From Siderastrea radians (taxonomy: Eukaryota > Cnidaria > Anthozoa > Scleractinia > Rhizangiidae), in the NCBI GenBank assembly GCA_964017195.1, contig OZ024889.1, positions 63,127,858-63,191,857 of the forward strand: 64,000 nucleotides of DNA, read 5' to 3'. A program made the position numbers and the translations under genes. Positions 11,575 through 23,756 of this stretch are shown here, in pieces. Each line of letters begins with the position of its first letter. The stretch's first letter is position 1. The notes beneath the pieces are model-generated. The model ran no database searches and was not told where the DNA came from. It saw only the letters and a program-made list of their open reading frames with translations.

Positions 11575-12360
11575 ACCTTCTGTTACTTCTGAAACTATCA
11601 CACGAATCCTACAAACCTACAACATCCGCGTTGCTCACAAACCTATCACTACTTTACGACAGCTATTGACGAACGTTAAAGACAAAGACGAACCGAGCGA
11701 CAGACGGGGAGCAGTTTATAAAATCAAATGCTGCGACTGCCAGGCCACTTATATTGGTGAGACCGGCAGAAATCTGAACGTCCGACTGACTGAACACAAA
11801 CGAGCGACTAGAAATGGTGATATCAACAATCACATTGCCGAGCACCATTTAAAAACAAACCACAGAATCGACTGGGACTCTGCTGAATGCGTTACCTACT
11901 GTACGGACTACTATCAACGAATCACTCTGGAAAGCTGGTTTACCAACTTAGAACAAACACCACTGAACCGTTGCCAACAGCTACCTGCACCTTACAAACG
12001 ACTGATTGCCGACAAAAACAAGACAGACAAACAATAGACAAACTGACTCATTTGACTAACAATAGACCAACGGACATTTGACTAACAAAAGACGGATCGA
12101 AACGCACCAATCACGTTTACAGTCTTCACAGCCAATAACATCACGGCTTAACTGACAGACGACCAATAACATCACGAGATCGTCGACCAATCAGGACAAC
12201 GACCAGAGATTTATAACATCTCCTGACGATTTACAGTTTACTTGACTCTGATGATGACTTCCGCTCAGGTTGTCGAAACGTCAGTCAATGTCACCTCAAA
12301 CAGTCCTTCTCAGGACTACACTCACCCGGACGATCACAATTTACCGAATTATGAGACCTT
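11575..12360 (+). mobile_element. Penelope-like retroelement, 5'-truncated, with GIY-YIG endonuclease and 3' tail
   Basis: An open frame continuous from about 11580 to the stop at 12037 encodes the end of a Penelope-like protein. The GIY-YIG endonuclease domain is visible as GAVYKI, then YIGETGRNLNVRLTEHK, a His pair in NHIAEHH and a Glu in LESWF. The reverse transcriptase part is missing, so the copy is 5'-truncated, as is usual for such elements. After the stop comes a tail to about 12350 containing GATGATGACTTCCGCTCAGG. Related tails without the coding part recur at 25065-25240 and 31725-31895. The endonuclease would nick target DNA for primed reverse transcription; this copy cannot move by itself. 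Confidence 0.8.
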
Positions 12361-12739
12361 CTGTTGTTCCCTGTTTTGTACCTTTCCCTTGGACGTTGTT
12401 AGTTATCCTTGTATAAAACTTCACCACCCTGGCATTTTCTTCAGTATGGTGTTCAGGTCAAAAAGGTTTGTTACATCTACAATGTATTTTAGGTATAGAT
12501 TAAACAGGAAAATCACACTCTTTTACCTTTGCACAGATCACAAATGAATTCCAAATTTAACATAACAAGTGATTTATACAGGCTATCAACCAGTGGTAAA
12601 CCTTTACGTGTCTTTGTGTCATTAAAAGAAATATCCAGGGCTGTAATTATGAATGGATGTTTAACTTAAACTTAAGGGGTGCAAAAATGATACAGTCACT
12701 TGCAAATTTGACAGTCTAATTGGGAGGTATGAAATTAAG
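12361..12739. other. Non-coding stretch
   Basis: Nothing recognisable; AT-rich. Confidence 0.4.
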
Positions 12740-13525
12740 TAAAGCCCTCAAGACCTAACTGGTGATATGGCAAATGTTAAGAATCTAAGGGTGTGTGATA
12801 AACACTATGCCAGTTTAACATCCAGAGGGCACAAGCCTGCAAAGGGTAAAAGTTCATCAAAATCTGGAAGTGATGACTAGCGTGGTATTCTAAAGGTCAA
12901 TCCATGCATTGTGTAATGTTCACAGTGCAGAAATGAAGTCTGTCATTCCAGTGACATTCCCTGCAATAAACACAACACAAATGTACTCAACAATCTGTTT
13001 GCAGTTAAGCATGTAACTTTCCTAGATTAGCAAACTGGAAAAAAAACTGATTTTCACAATGACCTTTATCAAGCTAAAGATTCAAATGATGAATCTAAAG
13101 TAAGCTACATATGTGTGTCATATAAGCCATTCTTTTTGAGAACTGTCAAAACACAGGATGAGTACATGAAAGCTCAAGCTATGTTTGAAGAGACACAAAA
13201 ATGTTCCAATTCATCACTTTGGTCTGACCCTGCCATCCAAGCCAAACCACACATAAGAAGCTTCACTTCCACTCATTCAAATTTCTGATGAACCAGAAGC
13301 TAAATTTGAGTTGCCCATGATTTCAAAATTAAAAGCAGGGATTTCTACAAAAGGGTCTCTACAACTTTTGGAAGACCAAAGGCCCACTGCCAACAAAACT
13401 GGGGGATGCTATGCTTCTGGAGAAAATCTCTCAGAGCCCTTGCAATCAAATGCATACACAATCTTTCAATCTGTTCTCCATGTCATCACATTTTCAAATT
13501 TGAAAACAACTGTTAACACATGACG
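12740..13525 (+). pseudogene. Possible decayed coding remnant of unknown family
   Basis: Across several frames, short stretches look protein-like (a Cys/His-containing segment near 12770-12860, a charged segment near 13060-13260, and an open frame 13311-13523), but stops and frame changes separate them. I do not recognise the family. It may be an old processed gene copy or transposon remnant. Confidence 0.25.
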
Positions 13526-14059
13526 GGCTTTGACCCGCGCAAAACCTATTATGCACATTGAATGTGCCCTCAGCTAATTTGCATAAGTAACTTTATGCCA
13601 TGGTTTGACACCTTTTAGCTTTATGAAGATGGGATGAGGTGTTATTTCAATTAGTTGTGTCCTGTAAAAGTTGACAATGCTGAGTGATTTTTATTACAAT
13701 TCATTGCGGATAAAAACAATTTGGCTTCTCGGTCACTTTGTTTATTAGCCTGCGTAGCTGGCGGTATTTTTCGCGCGAAGGCAAGAACGAGTGCGAACAT
13801 GAGAATACGCAAAAACGAGCGCGAACAATATTGCAACCTACGCTTAATGATTTTAACATAGGCTAAGCTGGCAATAATAATTACGACAGTGCCATGATGT
13901 CCAAAAACATTTATTTTAATTTTTCAGTACATTATCCGCCTTCCGCCTTTTTCCAGCACCAAACACTGCAAGCTAAGGCTTAGGCGAGATGACACAATAC
14001 ATCGCGTATTTTAAGCCAGTTATTATCGCTCGATCGCTTTCGATTGCTGCAACGACAGA
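13526..14059. other. Non-coding stretch
   Basis: No gene is supported; it borders the minisatellite. Confidence 0.4.
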
Positions 14060-15050
14060 ATAGGCCAAAGCGCGATGTTATACATTCCGCTTTCAGGTAT
14101 CTGCTACCCAAGGAAGACAGAATAAGCTAAAGGGCGATGTTAGACATTCCGCCTCCAGGTATCTGCTACCCAGGGAAGGTAGAACAAGCTAAAGAGCGAT
14201 GTTAGACATTCTACTTTCAGGTATCTGCTACCCAAGGAAGACAGAATACGCTAAAAATAAAATGAAGCGATGTTAGACATTCCGCTTCCAGGTATCTGCT
14301 GCCCAGGGAAGGTAGAACAAGCTAAAGAGCGCTGTTAGACATTCTACTTTCAGGTATCTGCTACCCAAGGAAGACAGAATAAGCTAAAAATAAAATGAAG
14401 CGATGTTAGACATTCCGCTTCCAGGTATCTGCTACCCAGGGAAGGTAGAACAAGCTAAAGAGCGATGTTAGACATTCTACTTTCAGGTATCTGCTACCCA
14501 AGGAAGACAGAATAAGCTAAAAATAAAATGAAGCGATGTTAGACATTCCGCTTCCAGGTATCTGCTACCCAGGGAAGGCAGAATAAGCTAAAAAGCGATG
14601 TTAGACATTCTGCTTCCAGGTATCTGCTACCCAAGGAAGACGAATAACCTAAAAAGCGATGTTAGACTTTCCGCTTCCAAGTATCTGCTACCCAGGGAAA
14701 GCAGAACAAGCTAAAAAGCGATGTTAGACATTCTGCTTCCAGGTATCTGCTACCCAAGGAAGACGGAATAAGCTAAAAAGCGATGTTAGGCATAATCCGC
14801 TTCCAGGTATCTGCTACCCAAGGAAGAGAGAATAAGCTAAGGCGCGATGTTAGTCATTCTGCTTCCAGGTATCTGCTACCCAGGGAAGACAGAATATTAG
14901 CTATAGTGCGATGTTAGGCATTCCGCTTCCAGGTATATTCTACCCAAGGAAAACAGAATAAGCTAAAGCGCTATGATAGCGATCAAGTTTCCGGGTACAG
15001 CATATTATCTAAGAAAATCAGAATAAAGCTAAAGCGCGATGTTAATACTT
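14060..15050. repeat. Minisatellite, about 16 units of 62-71 bp
   Basis: The unit begins GCGATGTTAGACATTCCGCT, continues through GGTATCTGCTACCCA and ends GAATAAGCTAAA. Starts fall near 14072, 14134, 14196, 14267, 14329, 14400, 14462, 14533 and on to about 15036. Most units are 62 bp; some carry an insert of roughly nine bases (AAATAAAATGAA context) and are 71 bp. Long and short units alternate between 14196 and 14533, suggesting expansion of a two-unit block. GGTATCTGCTACC-like parts are weakly palindromic. Confidence 0.9.
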
Positions 15051-16962
15051 CGCCTCAAAGTGTGTACAAAATCGTTCATTTTCTCTTGTTGCTACTTACC
15101 AAAGGTCTCTTGTCTCTTTTTGTCGCGATTCCAAAGCTTTGTGGATCGGTCGTCGTTATTAAAGACGCGCGCGATTTTCAAAACCTCATATCTCCCGCCA
15201 GCATTGTGTTACAAGCAAAACACAAATGCAATATAATGTTTTCAAGAGAACCTGGTATTACCGAAGATGTTGCTACAGTATTAAGGTTGGAAACCTTCTT
15301 TTCTTGAAATACAGTAAGTAAAATATCAAAAGGAAAACGCAGTGAAGCTGGGTAATGTTAATACGTGACACCAGTGAAGCTCGAATAAATTATAATCGGA
15401 GCCATGAAAGCGTCACGTCCCATGCGTCCTCTAACATACATTTCTTCACATAAAAATCGATAGTCTTAGTCTAAAAATTGATCGATGTCGGGTTCTTGCT
15501 CGACCTACATACAAATCAATGTAACTTAGTAAAGACATTTATGCGCAGCTTTCTAAGAGGCATCAAGGAGAATTTGCAATTTTACGTAATGTTGAAATAA
15601 ATTCCCGCCAGATAATTCTCACACAAAATTATGATTCTGTTTTGACAGCCTGCCCAGGGAAATCTAATAAAATCGCAATTGCATGCATCAACCGGTTTTG
15701 ATTGTCACAAAGGACTATGGTGGCGGTCTAGCAAAGAAAATATATCACAAAACTGAAACGACGAACATCATTACAAACGGCGAGACAAGACCGAATAATT
15801 CTCTGGTCCTGTTTTAGGTTTCGTTTCCTGGTGTATGGTAACAAATCGTGCGACTCAAGCCCTTTGTGTTACTAACACTCGACAGAGCCAAAAGGAGGTT
15901 ACCAGAAAATCAGACATACCTTCCTTAAAATTCGCGGACTTGCGCTGACTGCACTGGTTCTTTCCTGTAATAATTTTCGCTTCACGACGTGAACGCTTTT
16001 CTCCGGCATAATCTTAATGTATGTCATGCTGTTTTAAAAATAACCGCAAGGACACGTACCGACCGCCCGTGTTGACATAATTATCTTGATTGCTGACAGA
16101 AATGATTGGCGTAAAATAACGCTTTTAATGAGTACATGCTGCGATTTTTTTTCATTGCCTAAGTCCTTCATGCTCAAGGTTATTCTTACTGAGCCAAATA
16201 TAATGAATGGTGTTCGAATACCTAACTGAAAAGAAATAACCTTTTCCCTTCCCTTACACCTGCCAACTGCAACAAATAACATTTGCCATTTTACAGCGCA
16301 CATCATGGGGAACAAAGTGGATTATGGGGAACTTCCACAGTTCATCTTTCAGCCAAACATTTTTAAAACTGCACAACAAATGATACTCAAAACAACTGAA
16401 CACTTACGTGTTTGTCCTGGAATAAATGATCCAACAATGATTAACACTGCTGAAAGAAAGAACACATCTCCTTATACCAAGTTGACTCTCAAAGGTCAAT
16501 TGTTGATGGAAAAATTGTTAAGTGTATAAGAAGCACCAGGTGTTCGCACATTCTAGCTAATGAATCAAAAGTAAGATGTCATTTCTTCTAAGGTCTAACA
16601 TGCGTTTGCAGAAACAACCTTCTCCTGAGAGTATACAATCCAAAACAGCTCATACTCCCATATTAAACTCAGCAGACTATCTCATGCTGAACTTATTACT
16701 TAAGGGCCAAAAACCTAGTACACAAAATGGTTACCCAAACCCAAAGTACAACACATACTGTACATGACTTGTACACACTAGACGCCCTAACCACTGGCTT
16801 ATAACTTTTCTTTGGATGTATCATACTTTAAATCGGATAACGATGAATTTCAGTGACTCTTAAGACTGCATAAGACATATTTGCTTGAAGAAAGGCATGT
16901 TGAGTAGGTTACTTAGTTTATAATAACATATATTAAGCTTATGTACAACACTACAGTGCATA
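15051..16962. other. Non-coding stretch
   Basis: No gene is supported. The open frames present are short and without motifs. Confidence 0.45.
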
Positions 16963-17960
16963 ATGCATCAGTCAATTCCAGCGGTGCCCATCCCCCCCCG
17001 GGCATTAGTCGGGCATTTGCTCACGTTTTAATCCCAGGGGTGGGGCATTTGAAATTTTATCACTGCCCGGGGGTAGGGCATTTGCCTACCCCCCGGGACG
17101 ACCCCGGGGCATTTGACACCCTTCTCAGGTTTTAGTCTCGCACGTGGTAGAGACCGCAAACATCTGAAACATGGCCTCCATTGAGGATTTTGCCGGTAAA
17201 AAAACATTGTTCAGTACATATCAGACAAACTCGAGAAAAAAAGTAAGGAAAACTGAACATTTCCTCTGAAGTAATTGTTTCATGTTTCTTGTAATGGTCA
17301 ACAAGTAGCCTATACAAGGTGAGAAAAACGTTCCGGTGTAGTCAGTCTGAGGTCGTCCATGATCTTCCATTCCTTTGTTGCTGTTCGCTGATTGATTTCA
17401 TCGTTTGTTGATTAAATACTGTATCAAGTGAAATTAATTCTACGTACTATATGGATTTTTAAGCTATCCGAGATGACCAGTTTAGTAAAAATCTTTTATG
17501 TTTTTGGCCGTTTGTTAAATACAGCGGATCATGCGTTTTCAGTTCTTCAAAATTATTTAAGCATTTCTTTTAATTTAGCTTATTTAATAAAACACTTATT
17601 AGTTGTGTATGTCAAAATCAAATAAATGAACGTGTTATTGATATTAATAAAGTATCATTATTTTGAAAACAAATGAACAACGGAAGGGGAGACGCACAGG
17701 TATAAAACAACCGAAGCGCATTGATAATAATAATGAGTGACACTTTTTTCGTTATGATTTATTATTACAATCTTGAGCAGTGTTGCTTTCTAGATGATCC
17801 CGGGGGTGGGGCATTTGCCTTCTATTTTGGTCCCACCCCGGGGCATTTGACGGACTTACTTGTCCCCACCCCCGGGAATTTGCCATTAAAAAAAAAATGC
17901 TAATGCCCGGGGGTTGGCCCGGGGGGGGGGGATGGGCACCGCTGGAATTGACTGATGCAT
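16963..17960. mobile_element. Non-autonomous element of about 1 kb with ~45-bp terminal inverted repeats
   Basis: ATGCATCAGTCAATTCCAGC at 16963-16982 is exactly inverted at 17941-17960, and the match continues through a G/C-run segment (GGTGCCCATCCCCCCC...GGGCATTAG). Inside each end are several copies of GGGGCATTTG. The AT-rich centre holds no transposase. The target duplication could not be fixed; the flanks suggest a short AT-rich one. Confidence 0.75.
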
Positions 17961-18223
17961 AACTACGACCAGACTTGCTTCACACACAGAATAATTTACC
18001 AGAGAATTACAGGGTATGCCCTGCACTGTAAAATATAGTAAAACAAAAAAATATCAACGCTCAACAATACCTGCAATTCAGCTGCTCTTTCTGCGCTGCC
18101 ACAACGAACTTCGAAGAGGGTCCTACAGGGTGGGTCTCTGGCACGATTCACGGACGAAAAAATTAACGAATCACGGATCACGGACCAACCTCCTTGCGGC
18201 TGCAACAATTCTTTTCATTATAC

Positions 18224-20584
18224 CATCACCGAGGTAAACCTCTCCAACCACACCACAAATACCACAGATTGTATCATCCAAATTCCTTTCAGTTAATGCC
18301 TCAAAACAGTAAAAGCCATTGTAAAGCAAGTCTGTCACATATTCAACAGTTGCGGCTGAAATTTCCTGCATTTACAAAAATATATATATTTATATATGTA
18401 AATAGAATTAATTAAGTGTAAATAACTACGTAGAGACAATAATTGTGAATCTGGTTAAAGATAAAAATGTTCCGGATCACAGACAAAATAAATTCCAATT
18501 AACAACACCCACACTTGGCTAGAATAAAGAAAGAGAAGACAAAAGGTTGTCCTGGCATTATTAAAATACTAAATTGCTCATTGAAGTTTCAAGCTCAAAG
18601 AAAATTAAGTGAAAATCCAATTTGAACAAGCTTTAAAATGGGCACCTGGCTGCCAAACCAAAACCTCACTTGCAATATGTATTATTGCAAGGAGCTGCCA
18701 ACATGTTGCCTAATTGGATTAATATAATTATAGGAAACTGTATGATTTTTGGATGGCACTTTAATAAACACCACATTTTTGAACTATTTTTTAAATTTTT
18801 CTCTAGCACACAAACCTTTGAAGACTTCTTTCACAAAGCAGCTAGTTTACTTTCGATTGCCACTGTTGGAGGCACTCCTCGTTTGAATTGTTCTCGCCAC
18901 TCAAGCAAAATATCGACTGACACCAAAAGTTTGTCGCTGATGTTAAACAGACCTGTTAAAATCAAAAATAAATAAATTTGAAGGGCTGACAGCATAGTCG
19001 TCTTATGTCGAACTTTAGGCGGTTTCTTTTTTTCCTCTAAACAAGGTCAATTTTTACATGGGGCCTACAGTTCATATATATAAATCCAGTGATTCTGTTT
19101 GCAATCATGCAAAAATAAACGTCTGTAGAAAGAACAATCCTATAAAAGTTAACAATGATTTCTGTGCAACTAACACACATGCCACTTAGCTTTAACACTT
19201 CTTACCTAACTCGAAAGGAAAAACCTGGTGCATTGCACTGCATTCTGAACACTGCTTCACCTGTATTGAAACAGCTTCAAAGGGAACAGCATTGGTAATT
19301 AAAATACCACTATTGCCTGTCTTTTGGCCACGATGAGGTCGCAAATCTGAGAGAGATGAGCCACATAGACTACAATCTTCTTCAGTAGGTGCACATATTG
19401 TTGGCCATCCATCCATCCCAAACCCGGACATAACAGCCCTGCTATCAAATTCAGAGATTCGCTTGAAAATTTGCTGGGGTAATGGAGCGCAGCATGTTTA
19501 ATTTCATTGTTGACAGCCGTCCCTCAGACTCTGCACACTCAAAAACTGCTGATGAATCAATGGGAGCTGGAGAAGAAGAGCTGAAACTTGGTGTCTGCAG
19601 GTCATCGTTTTCAGAGGAAGTGACAGCTTTAGTGTGTTGATGTAATGACGTGCTGCAGGCTAAGGTAGATGTGCATGTAGACTGAGCATGGTTGTCACAT
19701 CCACTGGAGGCAGTAGCACTGCATGCTGTAGGCAGAGGAGCATCAATTGAGTACTCAGGGAGAGTTGAAGAGATACTTGACTCTCGCTCAGAATGAAAAA
19801 TGCATAGCAAAACATGAATATGCAGGCATAGCTTTCCATTCTTAGAGCCTTTAGTTTTGCTTGCATATTGACCACAATCCGACGAAGAGCAGACAAATGA
19901 AGAATCCACCTTCTTTACATGGCAATAACCGACAGAATTGGAGGCAGTGGCCACTCCATTAACACAATACGAAATCTTTGAAACCTGAAATGCAGCAGGA
20001 CCAATGCTGGGTTCTTTAAGTTGATTAAGAGATGACTTAATGGCTTCATCGCAGGGATAATTATTAATGAGTTCATTAGACAGATGATAAACTGACAATG
20101 GACTTATGGCAGATTTGCAATGATCAATGTGGCTACAAGAAAATTCCTCTGCTTTGCCACTGTTAACATAAGCAGCCCTGGCATCCTTGCATCTAGCAGA
20201 TAGGCACTGTTTCAAGTTTTTTTCTTCATCCACAATGACAATGCATCTGCTATCCTTGGAATGAGTTTTGGCAGAGTAATACGTATAGCCCTCTTGTGTG
20301 AACAACTTAACGGACTGGGGTGTATCCAACTTTACTTTTTTTGGTTTCACTTGATAGGTTCCTCCCAGTAAATAGTTGCAGCTGCTGCACCTGTCTGGTT
20401 TGTACCTATTATTATTGGATACATTGCAACCTGAGCAAAATGTTTGGCCACGCTTACTCTTCAAAGAAACGAAAGCACAAACAAACCAATAATTACTACC
20501 AGGTAACAATGCCTTAGAAGTGAAATTTTTACCACCACACCCATTTTGTGAAGTAATTTCTACAATGTGAAAGTAGTACTTCAA
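18224..20584 (-). pseudogene. Cysteine-rich multi-exon gene, probably decayed (possibly transposon-associated)
   Basis: On the minus strand the main coding block is 20584-19451, with a zinc-ribbon-like segment (FCSGC...CSSCNYLLGGTY). Coding sense continues after a frame change near 19450-19480 into 19450-19206, with CSLCGSSL and CSECSAMHQVF. A donor at 19206/19205 joins in phase to an acceptor at 18953 (GLFNISDKLL...), but this exon has an in-frame TGA near 18860 before any fitting donor. A last exon, 18365-18224, contains ICGICG and ends at a good donor. The Cys-cluster style recalls proteins associated with KDZ/Zisupton transposases, but that is only a resemblance. The start codon and further exons were not found. 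Confidence 0.5.
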
Positions 20585-21343
20585 ATTACCGGTACATCAA
20601 AAAGGTCAAAGTTTATGTTTATTCTTAGGTGGCAACATATGACGCCATAGGTTAATAAAATGAAATGTGGTACATGCTGGTGTCATACAACTATCAAATG
20701 ACATGTTCACATTAAACCCGAAACATGTTTAGAATAAACATGTTTCACCTCAACATGTTTGTTAATGCATTGTTCATGTCAGGTGTCAGTTTCAAACAGT
20801 TTCATGCCTGGTTGTGTAAATTCTGCAGTTTTACAGTACTCGCATAAATCATGTACACTTTAACCAAAAAATGGAGCTTGAAATTACTATAACATTTCCA
20901 TTCAATGTTTGGTTTAGTTTCAATTTTCAAACCCTTCAAAGGAGAAGGGCTTTCCAGCATTTAGCAAGGAGACAGCATTTGCACCAGCTTCGATACAAGA
21001 AGAATTTATTGTTTGTAAATTTTGGTTTTGCATTGTGATAGTGTGCACTTGTATCCATGGTCCTTAAGTTTTGCGGCATCATTCTCCAAAAAATTCAGCT
21101 TTTTTACCTGTTGCATCGCTTCATTAGGCCACATTTAAACTAAACAGTTGGCCTAAACATTTGGTCACAGTAGGCCCAGTTTTTCTTTCGGGCACTAGCC
21201 TCCTCTCTGCGTGCCCGCCATTTTAACGTGTTTCGTCTGGTCAAGCTCGAAACTACATCGTGAGGTTGTTTCAATACTTATCAGAATAACCACGTTTCAA
21301 TCATGATTTGCGCAATGAACCATCCGAGGTGAGCACTTTTCAT
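20585..21343. other. Non-coding stretch
   Basis: No gene or clear repeat is seen. Confidence 0.4.
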
Positions 21344-21353
21344 AGCAAAACAT

Positions 21354-22023
21354 CCCGGGGGGGGGGTACTCTGCAAATTTTTGGGCGGGGATGTGCCACT
21401 GGGACTCTGAAACCCTTACCCTAAACTAGACCAAGTTGAGGTGCATTTTGCAACCCTATACTAGACTAATCACCAAAAATTCGTAACCCTATCCCAGACT
21501 AACTATTTTTGAGAAACTCCATTACTAACACAGTCCAGCGAAAACAAAATGTTATGTCACATTTTAAATAATGCTCTCAAAATAAAAGTTTATTTATACT
21601 TGTTCAGTTTTTGTTTCCATCAAGTCCTCAATTTCAGGTTAACCTGAGTGAATAAAGAACCGTCATGAGTGTTGCCTTTCGGATACAACAGCAAAAAACG
21701 TCGACTTTCAAAATAACTTCTACGTTTACAACAACTAAAACGCGTTTTAATTGATAGTATGTAAACCCATCTCTATTAACGCTTTCTTTGCTAGTTGCCG
21801 GTAAATTTGCCAAATTGATTTCTTTTTAGTGTCAATTGCCGGGAAACCTAGTCTAGACTAAATTCTCCAACCAACTGATTAGTTTCCTTGAAAATGATAC
21901 CCTATTCTAGACCAAAACTCTCTGATTTCCGTACCCTATCCCAGACTAAACAGCTTGAAAACCATACCCTTCACAGCGGCACATACCCATATAGCGTGTA
22001 TATGGGAGTACCCCCCCCCCCCG
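21354..22023. mobile_element. 670-bp non-autonomous element with G/C-run termini and a 10-bp target duplication
   Basis: The left end CCCGGGGGGGGGGTACTC is matched by an inverted right end (GAGTACCCCCCCCCCCCCG). The sequence AGCAAAACAT occurs immediately outside both ends (21344-21353 and 22024-22033), a clean 10-bp duplication. Repeated ACCCTAT...AGACTAA motifs occur in both halves in opposite senses. No coding capacity is present. The duplication length fits a Mutator-like origin better than the 8 bp of hAT, but the transposase family is not shown. Confidence 0.8.
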
Positions 22024-22033
22024 AGCAAAACAT

Positions 22034-22921
22034 GTTTCGTTCGTGATCATACTAATCATATTTCGGCCTAGTGTAATATGGCACAAGACAGATAAGTCTT
22101 TTAGTGTTGATGTCCACGGCTTAAAGTACGATTTTTTACAATTTACTTTGGTGAAAACTTTAAAAATTTTCTTTTCTACCTGGATACGAATTTAGTGCAG
22201 TACATGTAGTACAGGCAAAAGAAGAGAAGAAAAAGGTATTAAAGGCAGCTTCTATATGTTGTTGCAAATTTTATGTTATAGAAAAATTGGCCTTACAGAT
22301 TTACCTAACAAGTGCACAGTAAAGCAAAATAATTTTAATCTTTATGTCACATTTTACAAAATTTCAACCATGGAAAAGATAAAAAAGCCATTTTCGCTCT
22401 AGACATTTGCCAACTCGCCAAGATCGCTGTTTGACCTTGCGTCTTGTCAATGAAAATGCTTACAGTACCGTGTTTACTGGCGGTTTGCACTGTGAAATCC
22501 CATGGAGAAAATCAACAAACTCACATAGGCAAGTTAAATCGACTAAAAATTATGTTTTGGATATTTACATTGCTAAAAGCAATTATATTATATTGCTAAA
22601 AGCAGAAAGGTCTCTGAAGATCCCTTACCCGGGACGAAACGCTGCCTCAGACAAGCCACGAACTATTTATCACAAGTAAGTGTCAACCTTTATAGTCAAC
22701 ATCGAGAAAGCGAACTAAAAATAAGCTTGAAACAAGCAAAATAATGAACGGTTGCAAACACGCCGTAAGGAATTAATTCCAGTGGCATTTCTGGGACCAG
22801 GAACTAAGCAGCAGTAATATAAGACTTAAATAACGTCAAGCCTTACCATTTCCTTTGCATCACTCGACCGATCCGAAGTGAACTGCTTTCTTGTCCAATG
22901 GGGTATTGCGTTCAAAGTTAA
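22034..22921. other. Non-coding stretch
   Basis: Nothing recognisable. Confidence 0.4.
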
Positions 22922-23038
22922 TCGTATATTTTCTGGATAATTAAAGCCCGTCCGATATATAAAGAAATCTCCTAAGCTCCTCGTATATTTCTGGATAATT
23001 AAAGCCTGTCCGATATATAAAGAAATCTCCTAAGCTCT
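22922..23038. repeat. Tandem duplication of a 59-bp unit
   Basis: TCGTATATTTTCTGGATAAT... (22922-22980) is repeated at 22981-23038 with one deletion and a few substitutions. Confidence 0.85.
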
Positions 23039-23756
23039 TTGTAAACGTCTTCGCATAAATCCACCGTCTGCTCGACAACTGCTCGACTGTTCTCGCACTC
23101 GTGATCAAGCCCAAGTGGCCAACGGCAATATCCATGGAAACGTATTGCGAAACTCAAAACCAGCACGCTGATTGGTCGGATACCCCCGAAACCGCTCAAA
23201 GTCGCAAACCAATCAGAGACGACCTTACGAGAGCTGCTACACAACTGTTGATATGGCGAACCATCGGCAATGAAGAGCTAAAATTAGAGGTACTCAAAGT
23301 CTAGTATACCCTTTGATGAACCTCCTATTGCTGAGTCTAAACACCTCCAACTTGCTGTGCACTGGCCCTCGAAAGTCTGACCGGTTGATCGGTTGCTCGG
23401 CAGATTTGCTCGACGATAGAAAGGAACCGTTAAAAGTCATCACACTTCTGAATGTTTCATCCAACAAAGGTACCAAATTCCGGATTTCTATTACAATAGG
23501 AATCTTATTATCGCTAAATCTAATAAAATTAATCAAGTTATCCATGCGAAATTCTACCATTTTATCTGCCTCATCGACCATGACTTTGGTGGCCATTTTG
23601 AATGGTCATATCCAGGGGGTCCAATTGATCGGTCCATTTCATGGCCAAAAATCCATTTCATTGACCGCTAGGGACTGGGGCGAGTGAATCGCGCTCCGGC
23701 GATCGAGTTGAACTCGTGAAGGTTGTGTTCTGTGGGTCGTTGTGTCGTGTTACAAG

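Noticed and set aside
14060..15050. CRISPR array
   Set aside because: Units are continuous tandem repeats without unique spacers, in a eukaryotic context.
23294..23596. 100-codon minus-strand frame upstream of the chromodomain gene
   Set aside because: It has an ATG but no recognisable domain and no supporting splice context; it could be a divergent first exon but cannot be supported.
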